A stretch of DNA of 64,000 nucleotides from Anisakis pegreffii (Eukaryota; Nematoda; Chromadorea; Rhabditida; Anisakidae): assembly GCA_035041965.1 (NCBI GenBank), contig JAPYMA010002604.1, forward strand, positions 1-64,000. Reading direction: 5' to 3'. The stretch's first letter is position 1. Every line of letters starts with the position of its first letter. The position numbers were made by a program, and so were the translations under genes. The notes below the pieces were generated by a model. The model was not told the DNA's origin, ran no database searches, and saw only the letters and a list, made by a program, of their open reading frames with translations. Shown here piece after piece: positions 1 through 12,600 of this stretch.

Positions 1-2954
1 GGGCAAACTTGAGAAGGCGGAGGGCTTGAATGTATCAAGCCTATATTTCTATAGTAATGTCCAATATCTATTGATCTATAGTGATCGAATGCATATCAAT
101 GAGCATCTCAGCGGTAGTTGAGACAGCTTGAATAAAATAGCTATTTCTCCTCAACTAAGCAAAATCGCCCGACAAGATATATGTTTTTCTGAATGCGGAG
201 ATTTTGCTCGATCGATTGGTGTGAAGATATCTATATGTTACCGGTTAAAGCTGAAGGTACGTTAGGTTTGAATGTGCTAACCCCTATAGCATCAGGAAAA
301 TAGCTATATCTCCTCGTGGAGGCGGAATTTCTCGGCACTGTTTTCATTTTTAGAAAGCCGAGATTCTGTACAATCTAACCATAAACAAACATCAATATGT
401 TAGCGGGCAAACTTGAGAAGGCGGAGGGCTTGAATGTATCAAGCCTATATTTCTATAGTAATGTCCAATATCTATTGATCTATAGTGATCGAATGCATAT
501 CAATGAGCATCTCAGCGGTAGTTGAGACAGCTTGAATAAAATAGCTATTTCTCCTCAACTAAGCAAAATCGCCCGACAAGATATATGTTTTTCTGAATGC
601 GGAGATTTTGCTCGATCGATTGGTGTTAAGATATCTATATGTTACCGGTCAAAGCTGAGGGTACGGTAGGTCTGAATGTGCTAACCCCTATAGCATCAGG
701 AAAATAGCTATATCTCCTCGTGGAGGCGGAATTTCTCGGCACTGTTTTCATTTTTAGAAAGCCGAGATTCTGTACAATCTAACCATAAACAAACATCAAT
801 ATGTTAGCGGGCAAACTTGAGAAGGCGGAGGGCTTGAATGTATCAAGCCTATATTTCTATAGTAATGTCCAATATCTATTGATCTATAGTGATCGAATGC
901 ATATCAATGAGCATCTCAGCGGTAGTTGAGACAGCTTGAATAAAATAGCTATTTCTCCTCAACTAAGCAAAATCGCCCGACAAGATATATGTTTTTCTGA
1001 ATGCGGAGATTTTGCTCGATCGATTGGTGTGAAGATATCTATATGTTACCGGTCAAAGCTGAGGGTACGGTAGGTTTGAATGTGCTAACCCCTATAGCAT
1101 CAGGAAAATAGCTATATCTCCTCGTGGAGGCGGAATTTCTCGGCACTGTTTTCATTTTTAGAAAGCCGAGATTCTGTACAATCTAACCATAAACAAACAT
1201 CAATATGTTAGCGGGCAAACTTGAGAAGGCGGAGGGCTTGAATGTATCAAGCCTATATTTCTATAGTAATGTCCAATATCTATTGATCTATAGTGATCGA
1301 ATGCATATCAATGAGCATCTCAGCGGTAGTTGAGACAGCTTGAATAAAATAGCTATTTCTCCTCAACTAAGCAAAATCGCCCGACAAGATATATGTTTTT
1401 CTGAATGCGGAGATTTTGCTCGATCGATTGGTGTGAAGATATCTATATGTTACCGGTCAAAGCTGAGGGTACGTTAGGTTTGAATGTGCTAACCCCTATA
1501 GCATCAGGAAAATAGCTATATCTCCTCGTGGAGGCGGAATTTCTCGGCACTGTTTTCATTTTTAGAAAGCCGAGATTCTGTACAATCTAACCATAAACAA
1601 ACATCAATATGTTAGCGGGCAAACTTGAGAAGGCGGAGGGCTTGAATGTATCAAGCCTATATTTCTATAGTAATGTCCAATATCTATTGATCTATAGTGA
1701 TCGAATGCATATCAATGAGCATCTCAGCGGTAGTTGAGACAGCTTGAATAAAATAGCTATTTCTCCTCAACTAAGCAAAATCGCCCGACAAGATATATGT
1801 TTTTCTGAATGCGGAGATTTTGCTCGATCGATTGGTGTGAAGATATCTATATGTTACCGGTCAAAGCTGAGGGTACGTTAGGTTTGAATGTGCTAACCCC
1901 TATAGCATCAGGAAAATAGCTATATCTCCTCGTGGAGGCGGAATTTCTCGGCACTGTTTTCATTTTTAGAAAGCCGAGATTCTGTACAATCTAACCATAA
2001 ACAAACACCAATATGTTAGCGGGCAAACTTGAGAAGGCGGAGGGCTTGAATGTATCAAGCCTATATTTCTATAGTAATGTCCAATATCTATTGATCTATA
2101 GTGATCGAATGCATATCAATGAGCATCTCAGCGGTAGTTGAGACAGCTTGAATAAAATAGCTATTTCTCCTCAACTAAGCAAAATCGCCCGACAAGATAT
2201 ATGTTTTTCTGAATGCGGAGATTTTGCTCGATCGATTGGTGTGAAGATATCTATATGTTACCGGTTAAAGCTGAAGGTACGTTAGGTTTGAATGTGCTAA
2301 CCCCTATAGCATCAGGAAAATAGCTATATCTCCTCGTGGAGGCGGAATTTCTCGGCACTGTTTTCATTTTTAGAAAGCCGAGATTCTGTACAATCTAACC
2401 ATAAACAAACATCAATATGTTAGCGGGCAAACTTGAGAAGGCGGAGGGCTTGAATGTATCAAGCCTATATTTCTATAGTAATGTCCAATATCTATTGATC
2501 TATAGTGATCGAATGCATATCAATGAGCATCTCAGCGGTAGTTGAGACAGCTTGAATAAAATAGCTATTTCTCCTCAACTAAGCAAAATCGCCCGACAAG
2601 ATATATGTTTTTCTGAATGCGGAGATTTTGCTCGATCGATTGGTGTGAAGATATCTATATGTTACCGGTCAAAGCTGAGGGTACGGTAGGTTTGAATGTG
2701 CTAACCCCTATAGCATCAGGAAAATAGCTATATCTCCTCGTGGAGGCGGAATTTCTCGGCACTGTTTTCATTTTTAGAAAGCCGAGATTCTGTACAATCT
2801 AACCATAAACAAACATCAATATGTTAGCGGGCAAACTTGAGAAGGCGGAGGGCTTGAATGTATCAAGCCTATATTTCTATAGTAATGTCTAATATCTATT
2901 GATCTATAGTGATCGAATGCATATCAATGAGTATCTCAGCGCTAGTTGAGACAG
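1..2954. repeat. 404-bp satellite array, seven full monomers plus a truncated eighth
   Basis: Monomers start at 1, 405, 809, 1213, 1617, 2021 and 2425, exactly 404 bp apart, and a partial eighth copy runs 2829-2954. Copies differ at only a few positions. Copies 1 and 6 share the same variants near offset 260 (GGTTAAAGCTGAAGG where the others read GGTCAAAGCTGAGGG), which hints at a five-monomer higher-order unit. Each monomer contains two related parts: AAATAGCTATTTCTCCTC near offset 138 and AAATAGCTATATCTCCTC near offset 298. No long open frame is present. The array continues past the left edge. The last copy carries extra substitutions and stops abruptly in unique sequence, as expected at an array edge. 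Confidence 0.97.
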
Positions 2955-5900
2955 TGCAAAGATCCGTGGCCAACTATTGTTATTCATGTGACATTGTGCT
3001 GATGTGTTGTACAATTGCAAATGTTTTGAACAATTCACAAATTATTAATTTCAGCTTTAATGTTGATATATAATATCACTGAATGAGATAAATGGCATAC
3101 ATAAATATTATAACAAAACGTCGTTTACAGAATGGCAACAATGCGAAGGCACAATGAAAAAAATCGTTTGAATTGTAAAGAAAACAAAAACAATTCATCA
3201 TATCATTTCCGAATTGCAACATTACAATAGTCAAGTGTTAAAATACAAGTCTAAAACATTTAAATGACAAAAAGTCTACAATTGAAATAAAAAACACAAA
3301 AAGAAAATAGGCAACGGTTTCCAAATGAGAGCCATTCAAGATCTAGTGAAGTGACACATTGTGTCCAAATGAGACATGGAGCATGCATTGTGAGAAGAAT
3401 AGACAAGCATTGTTCTTAAGTTCACAAAGAATATTTCTGAATGTTTCCGTGATTTTCGTACAATTACATTATTTGTCCTTGTTTAGTGTTGGTCTGTTGA
3501 GAGGAAACGGATGGCACCACGATACTCAAGGTATTCTCTTGCCACGAGGTATTCCTAGCTTCTCATTGATTGACCAAGTGATTATTTGGCGATGCCGATA
3601 ACGACTCGCTCATTTCAACGAACGAACGTTCATAAAACCATAACAAACAATTCATTTCTGATGAAACATCTTGAATGAGGCATTTAATCGAAAGTACTGA
3701 ACTGATCCAATAAAATTACAACCTAAGAGAATGAACTGTTTGTTGTCAAGCTTGTCTTCAACAAAATTACTCAGATTTTTCACTCTTCGTTCCGAATACC
3801 GTGAGTTCGGCATGGGTAGTTCAATGTTTTGAAGAAGTGATCATCAAGTTCTATAAAACTATGCAATTGTTTTTGAATTGATTTGGAATGTTTGATGAGG
3901 TATTAGATGATTTATGCAATAGTGCATGATGATATGCGCTTAGCTACTCTTAGCGATATGACCTTATCAAAAAGATAACTTCAGAAATTTCCTATAATCA
4001 GTCTTTGATGTTCCTTTGAAGAGTGTATGTATGCTTGAAGTATGCACGATGTTAAAGTGAAGTGAAGAACGAAAATCGTCAGTACAGACGGATTAATTAG
4101 CTTGCAAAGTGACAACGGAACAGATGTTAGTCTGAAACGACGAAAAACTTCAGAAACAACGAAACAAGAGGATATCTATTGAGAATTCAATTACATAAGG
4201 CATCAAATAATGAACAAAGAAGACCTCAACATAACAGCCTGTAAGGCAACTTATATATCCAACGATTAAGTAAGAATATGGCGAGAAAACGAAATTCAAT
4301 TGAACAATTAAAAAAAACTGAGAACAATCAACATGGCACTACGTCATTATGTGGCACTGAAGGTCGAAGAAATATGTTTGTATTCATCACTGACACATCA
4401 GGTGAATTTTTTTTTGAAAATATCGAGAGTGGAATGGGGGACCACTGAAATTTTCGAAAATGCATCATTTGTATCGCACCGGATAATTTTACAGCTCCAC
4501 TTTAGAACATTTCGGAGAACGATCAGAAACTTTCCATGCAGCTCAAGTGGATTTTACAGATACAGTCAGTTATGGTTGGACGTCGAATTCTAGCCGGATA
4601 CGTGCATCCGTTACTTGAGCTGATCGTGTAGTGAGGAGTAATGGGACTTGCGAATTCAGTGTGATAATATCCAAGGGACCAGTGGCGTTTAGACGTAGAA
4701 AATATCGAAAATGCATGAAGACACGATCGAGGTATTCATTCAGCTCCGATTGAGCATGGATTATGCGTGACAGCTAGGCTCGGCAACTGTTTAAGATGGA
4801 AACTCAAATTCCAAAAATCAAAACTCAAATTCCAACTCTGTTAAGGTGTTTCGGTGATTTTTTAGTGATGAATGGAAATTGTTGCCGAGCATATCGCACA
4901 TAATCCATATTTCAGTCGTTACAACAATTCTCAAAACAAACACGAATGAGTTGATTGCAAGAATAAACGAAAAAGCAAACACGAAATAAGTATGGAATAT
5001 TCGAGAGAATGGAAGAATTCCCAAATGTAACATTCGACGATAACAATTTTATAATAACGTATGCGGCAAACACTGAAATAAGCTAATAAGAGAGTTGAAA
5101 ACAGAAAACATCAACGATTAAGCAACGCAAGGCACAATAGGGCAGTGAAGCCTGAATTTAAATTCAGTGCAAAAAATATCATTCAAATAAAATCATCATC
5201 TTAATCATTATTATCATCAACATCATGAAAACACTGTACAAGTATGGCACGATAGAATTGATGCGTTTTAAATGAGAAACATTCAAAGAATTTTTTTAAA
5301 AAATATGAGAGACAAAAAAAATTAGCAAATTCCAAAATACCAGTGCGTCTCACAACAAAACAAGCACGCCCATGACGTGATGTTCTTTCGTTTGCTAACC
5401 GAAACTTCCTTCAACTGTCATTCAACTAGCTGAGAGGAGAGAACAGATCCGTTTTTAATCAGTTTCATTCTGGACAGTTCGGATAATTTCGCGTTAATAG
5501 TCCTTAAGGGGAATTCATTCGATAAAGATGTAACTTAACTTCAAGAAAAAATGTCTTATGAGGAGAGCAGAAAGAAGACACAAATAGGATCGGTCAATAG
5601 TAACTGAAAATGAAACAAATATACTCGCTTGTTTTCGGTGTGATCGAAAAAGACAGACTAACACAAAATCATCAATTTCGTGAACAATCAAATGCTAGGA
5701 TATGGCTACCCTCATCTATCGACTCAATTGGTGTCAGGTTGCAGGCAGCTTTTCTTTTTCGATTAAGTGCTCCATCGCGAAAAACTTATTGAACCATTTA
5801 CGTTCACTATGCAACTATGTCAGCTATCTGTGCAGTTTGTGTCATCAGCAAATATTTATCATTGTTCCAGGGGTGGATTCCTCTGAACAAAAAAAAAAAT

Positions 5901-6220
5901 AGAATTCCATGTTCCGGAGAATCTGAGTACTGCACTTCTGGCTCTATTGGTTCTTTAGTAAATTTTTCGGGCTTCAACTGATTCAACTGGATTGATGAAT
6001 TTCAGCGCAGTGTGTAAGGCACGTTTGATGTTGGAAATGAGAACAATCAGCAGTAATAATAATAATAACAACAACAATACAAAATCAACCGATTACAAAT
6101 ATCGAAAAAAATTAAGAGCGATGTGTACGGTGAATTTGCTACAAATGAACATTAATGATAATATATCAAATTCCCGAATTTGTACACTGGAGATAATGAC
6201 TGGAATAGAAATTCTCAATT
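2955..6220. other. gene-free flank of the satellite
   Basis: AT-rich unique sequence. Open frames are short (an 80-codon one at 3359-3601, an 86-codon one at 4333-4593) and have no convincing splice or poly(A) context. There is a short AAT/AAC run near 6054-6079. I see no gene I can support. Confidence 0.6.
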
Positions 6221-6226
6221 TTTATT
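6221..6226 (-). promoter_or_regulatory. putative poly(A) signal of the zinc-finger gene
   Basis: AATAAA on the minus strand, about 420 bp after the zinc-finger stop codon at 6647-6649. It is the first canonical hexamer I found downstream, so it is a reasonable but untested 3' end. Confidence 0.4.
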
Positions 6227-6646
6227 GAAATTTCCAGGAGGTTAAATTTCCCAAAGTGATGAGACGACGCAACAGTCTTGAGAATTTCGACACGGAGCCA
6301 GAATTCATCGAGTTTTCATTATATGCTCAAAAAAAGTCAAAAAGTCAAAATCTGTATTGTAAAGTCAAAATCATTCAGAAGACTTCGCTGAACACTTCCA
6401 TCAATTTAGTGCAAATATGACTGAATACTTTCTCAACTGTCATCATTCCGTTCTCCTTTGCTTGACATTCAATTTGATCATCGCGAAAACACATTTTTCA
6501 CGGACTATTCAAAAAAATCAACTCACATTTATGTACAACATGCGATTAACGAACAACATCAACAACAAACAAATGATAAATAGTAAATAAATACGAACTT
6601 GCTCTAATCACTGTAAAATACCTAAACAAGCAACCTCCCCAGCGAA

Positions 6647-9600
6647 TCACCATGACACTTGCGGTACTTCTTTTCCATCATCAGCCCGTTCACTCGCTCG
6701 AATTGTCTCGGATTGTTGCGATGTGGAATGAGGTTGGGTGGGCTGTTGCTGCTGTTGTTGTTGTTGGGCTTGTTGTTGGCTCTGCTGGGCTTGAGGATAC
6801 TGAATATGCTCGTTTCCGTTACGCACATCCAATAGGGTACCGTTTTGTAGAGTTGCTTGCGGATAATTTCCGATCATATAGTCGAGATTCGTCGGAGTTA
6901 TTGAATAGTCAATCGTTGGCGTTATCAACGATGGAGTGTCAGCCTGAAATTTCGAGTTCTAAGCAACGAAATGATTTGTGGCTAAAGATCAGAAGAGAAT
7001 ATTGTTGTAGAATCATAAATGCATATGAATTACTGATTGCATATGAATCCGACCGGTGATCAGTCGGAAAAAATTCGACAATTTCGATCGAAATTCTGAC
7101 TGACGGAATGGTGAAAAGTCATATCGGTCGGAATTCACCTTCATGAAATTTCCCTCGAATCCATCCCTTATATGAATTGTGGATATAGATGTGTTCATGT
7201 ATGAGGCATGAGTTCTGCGGTATTTGTGTGCCAGAACCACATGAACGACGAAAGATATCGAATAGATCAACATTCAAGCAGAGTTAATCGAGAATGATCA
7301 GTCATTACGATTGTAAGTCTCGTTTGAAGTCAGTTTCAAACCGATGCAAAAATGGAAGGAAAACTTACACGAGGTTGATAAGTGATGACATTCGGGTTCA
7401 TGATCATATCGTTTTGAGTGGATGTGATCGTGTGATAGGGCTGTGGCGCCGTTGGCTGAACTGCGATCGGTTGTTGTGGTTGGGTTAAGGAGAGCTGATC
7501 GGACTGATTCGTTGCGTGCGTTCCAAAATAATCACCACAGCTCGCGTTCGAATTCGGTAACTGCAAGCTGGCAGGGGCGAAATTCTGCATACTCGGTTGC
7601 TGAAATACATGCTTTGTTACGAGCCACCATGAATGAAATGATTGTGAATGTGCTCAGGACAATAAGACTCATGTACTGAATGTTATCAGATTCCATCATC
7701 TGCTGCATTCGGCTGTGGCGGAAAGATAGTCAGAAAACAATCTTCATTGGCCGAAGATTTGGCCCAGCAATAAAAATCATAAACATTTGTGGAAGAAAGA
7801 CTCAAATAGTTGGTTTAATGTCTACGAATGATGAGCAAATGATCGTGCCTCAAAGAATTCCTTTTAGGAATGTAATGAGCAAAAATTTGCATCGATACAC
7901 GAAGGCTTAATGAGGAAATTAATGAAAAAAAACATTTTACATCAGAACAAAAGCAAAAACAAAATGAAATCAACAAACTGAAAATTGATTGGTTACCAGT
8001 TGATGCGTCCCGAATACCATGAATGGATTTGTATGGAATAGCTGAAAAAATTTGGATTAGTGATTTGGATTATCATTCGTTGCGAAACACAACAGAATAT
8101 GCTACTTACTTGATTTTCAATTGCTACATTTTATCTTTTCCTTTCAAATTAATGATCTTGAAAGGTGATCACCACAGAACTGGAGCGATTGCTCTATTAT
8201 TCGTGTTACTCGAACTTTGCTGATTGTGAGTGAAGTTAAATAGTCCTTTTCTGACAAAAAAAAGCGACGATTCGAACCTTGACTTCATTTCAAAATGGCA
8301 GCGATAATTTTAAAGTATTTAACCGAATAATTGGGAGAGAACAATTGCGTTTCCACATTTGACTGTATGAATAATGCTCAGAACAATCCCAGCAAGAAAG
8401 CGACGAGTCAGATTAATTTCTGAGAATATAATGCGGGGAAATACTTACGCTCATTTCTTGCTTTGCATCGAACACGTTCGCACCACCAAAACTGCTGAGA
8501 TCATCACTGAAACAACATCACAGATAAGATCTTGAACCTTATTTGAAGCAACGATATGCTGATTGATTGTCATGCATGTTACTAATGCATTCTTAGCACA
8601 ATGGATAAATCTGGATAATTTTGATGTGCAGTTTTTTGTGAATCATTTGATTTGATTGAGGTCTCAGTAATGCAGAAAGTAAATCTTCAGCAAACAAACC
8701 AAATATTCGGTTTGAACATTGTATCGTCTTTGAGCATTGTCGACAATCGAGTGGTACTGTTCAATAACGAATCCAGTTCTTTATGGTCACCTATCGACAG
8801 TGCTTTCTGACTACCAAAGAAGCCATCCTGAAACATCCGGCACATTCATTGATCGCTCGAAAGATCATATGATTGATTGATTGTATGATTGTATGAAATC
8901 ATGATCTATTGTGATTGGTGTGCTAGAATTTTTATTGGAAATATTTAGATGATTATTGAAGCTTACGGCCTGTAAAGGTGGATGGATGAAGCCGTCAACT
9001 GCAGATAAAGAATTGTTATGAATGATCGAGTTGATCTGAGGTGTTGGTGGGGCAGTTCGGCTATGCGCCGACTTCGTGGCACGTTTCTTCAGTGAACACG
9101 TTGTGGTCGTTATCAACGGCCCGCCGTTCTGCAGCGATTCCGTACTCGACGTTGCTGTGCCACCAAGCTCATGAGCCTCTAACTGAAACAATCACTCATT
9201 TCAGATAAAACGAATCTTAGAGAGTTTACGAAAACGTTGGAAAGTTTGCTCAGATGTTGACGGTTCACATTAGGCATTCATTTCTGCAAAGTTAGACATG
9301 ACAACAGTGAGCATTCATTGTCTTGATCTCTTAGGACACCTGAAATCGGCTTTCTTCGCCCGGCAAACCTGCTAATACAGAATCCAAGCTCAAAAGTAAC
9401 TTTTAGCAATGGAACCGCACAATGCGACGGATGCCAGAGATGAGAAGTATAAGAAGGATATGAGAAGGATACAACTAGTTCTAGGTAGTCGCCACACAAA
9501 ATGCTTTGAAATTTTGAATAAAATTCATGAATTCACTGACATGTCGACGTTTCGCAGCTGTAGCGTAGGTGAGCGTCTTTTCGTTCGGATCATTTTCGAA

Positions 9601-12600
9601 GCCAGTGATCTCGTTCTTGCGTTGATGCATCTCTTTGTGACACTTCAACGAGTTCTTCCACTTGAACGTCATTCGACAAACATTGCACTCAAACGGCTTA
9701 TCATCCGAGTGTATTCGTTTATGATTCCATAACGTTGATCGTCGATTGAATCGTGCTTTGCACATCTGAATTCACAATTCCAGTAGATAAACGTGAATTT
9801 CTCTTATCTGCTTTTCACTTCCCTTTCGTTTGCATATCTTCCCAACTGCGTTCAGCATCAATGTCCGCAGGAAATCTCCCATGTTTCATTCATTCTATTA
9901 GTCAAAGGGACTACTGACCATATTCCATCTAATTTCGGTTATTCTCCCTGATACTTCCATATAATACAAGAGATCTGAATCGCACCTTTCTATGTCAACA
10001 ATTCATTTGGAAACATTGTAGCTATTGAGAATCTATAACGTCGCATAATTCAATCATACCTAATCAGTACTTTAACAGTAATACAGTCCCTAGTTGATCA
10101 AACGCAGTTAGTTGAACTGGACGTTTCTCCAATAGCATTTCCTCCTTTACAATAGCTTATATCTCAATGTGAATGTCAAGAATCAGTGGAACATGGTTGG
10201 TGGCGTAATGTTTGTAATTCATTTGCTCATTTACTGGTGCCTTTATTTTCCCTCTGCTGTTCACGTGAGCGATCCCAAATTATTGCCGGACCACCATACA
10301 AGAACAATTGCATATTCATGAATTGTTGATGTTATTATAATCGTAGTTTTTTGTTGCTGTTACTGCTGCCGTATTGGTTGATCAAACGCAGTTAGTTGAA
10401 CTCAATAAGCACAGATAGCGCCATCGAGACGCTGAGAACGGTATTCGCAGCTAATAAAACAAATACATTTTGCTGAAAACTTACCGGAAGCAATGCAAAA
10501 AATATTCTCTTGTTTACTCTAGTGATGGGTTTCGTACGTTGAATTGAAATACCACAATGTTGTTGTTTTTTGAGATGAATGTACTAGATAAGGCTTGGAA
10601 TTGTGATTTTTTTGTTTTGTTGAAATGAATCGTTTACATATTCATTCATTCAGGCGATTATTCAATTGCTGATTTGTAATTGAGAATATTTTCGAATGAG
10701 AAGTATGAAAAAAGTATTGTGCTGTCTATTGTACTATTCAAATCTGCTTAGGTGAAGATAAAAACAGATTCGCGGACCTCACAAATTAATTGAAAAACAT
10801 GATTTACGCAAAACTTTCCCAATCACCTAACTGGATTCAGGCAGAAGCATGCTAGAAAGAGTAACTTCTGTCGCTAGAAAGTGTGATCGTTGAATCAATC
10901 GATCAACTGATTGATCACAGTAATCTGTCTGCTTATCAAATTGCACCTAAACATGCACTACTCATATAAATCCACAAAATGCTCTGGTCACAACAAATTT
11001 GTTTTTAGAGCTTATTATGACTAACTACTGATTCTTGGTGCTCATGCAGCCTCGTGCATGACCCTGGAGTTATAGATGTGTTCTTATTACTAATTAAAAA
11101 GTGTGCTTTCATCTTGAGCCGTCTCATTACGACTTGAGATACTGCATTCGGTCATCCGAATTCACTGATAACTCGGAAGGGTTGAGTGCTGAAGGTGAAT
11201 GCAATGAACGATTGCTATCATATGATAAATCCATATGTGACAACGTCGTTGTTTTTTTTCAATGACATCACTGTTTGGAACGACACTTAGCGATGTACCA
11301 TCAGTTATTCTTAACGAAACGCAACCCAATCGAGGAACAACCGGTTTTGACGACTTATGAAAAATGAACGAAAGCCGTCGAGCTTTTGAACTGATGAAAG
11401 TGTCACAATTGAGGTATTCGATTTTGCTTTGTTTACGGAAACTTTCGCACAAGCTTGTAGATGACAGGTGTGGAAAGAAACTTGTGGAACGAAATTATTT
11501 CCAGTGGCAGGCAAGAAGCAATTCCAGGGATCTTATTTCATTGGAGATGCAGTTGATGAAGATTATTCGTGAATTATGTCGGTGAATGTATTGGAATGTA
11601 TTGAGAAAGCACACTTCCATACGGGTAGTACTTACATTGCATTCGAATGGCTTTTGACCAGTATGTGAGTTTTGATGTTCCTCAAGTTCCATTTTTGAGC
11701 CGAATCTTGACGAGCACATATTGCAGTTGTACGGACGTTTTCGATCGGCAGTCAACGGTCGACCTGAAATTGCTTTTAATGAGATGTTTTGTTCATTTGA
11801 TTAATTGTTAATGCTTATCACATTTGCAAGGCGACCAAATTCAATGTGAAAGATTGACTCGCTATTCGAACCGTTTCACTGATTTGCAAGATTCCCATCA
11901 ACCGAATAGTGCAATTTTTTGTGGTTTTTTTTTCGCAAATTTTAACGGAAAAAATTTTCAGAACTTTTTTTCAAAATTTTCGCGACAAATCTGGTCACAT
12001 TTGACTGCGTTTTAATGCCAATGAGTGCCGACGATGTTGACAAGATCAATTGAGAATTCAAAATATTGGGAAAATTAGAGAAAAAAGAGCATGGTGATTA
12101 GTTTTTGTTTCGATAACTGAAAAGTGGAAAGTGTATCGGCTGAAGCGTGGAAATCGCTGCGGCGCTTGCATTTGAGCCGTCAAAAGGTTTCGTTTGGTTT
12201 CTGCACTCAGCAAGCGGAACGAGGGCAATAACGTGAGTGCGTGCACTACAAATGTCATCACATTGCAAACTCATCAATTCATCATGTGTGAACTTCGGAA
12301 AAATATTTCTCAACTCAAAGCAGTGATTCAAGGCTGCAGTCATTTTTACAATCTTTGCATTGTTTTTTTTTTGGACTCTAGTGATTGACGTTAATTGAAC
12401 AGTCAGTCTTAAGTGATAGCATTTTTGTGTGTTGCAGTTAAGGACGATATTTTGTGGAATACGTCATATTTAAAGAAGGAACGCAAAAAAATAATGCGAT
12501 AAGATTCGATAGAAAAAATTTTTGCCACTTTCTCTTTCAAGCGAATTCAAGCACTTGCACTGGTCTGATTCCGATTTGCTGCTGAATGCGAAATCAGCAA

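Noticed and set aside
1..2954. CRISPR-like or transposon array at the left end
   Set aside because: Monomers are contiguous 404-bp units without spacers, and no terminal inverted repeats or transposase frame are present; this is ordinary satellite DNA.
6652..7059. 135-codon plus frame
   Set aside because: Antisense shadow of the last zinc-finger exon, which has matching splice phases and a Q-rich tail on the minus strand.
9409..9732. 107-codon plus frame
   Set aside because: Opposite strand of the exon with fingers 2 and 3.
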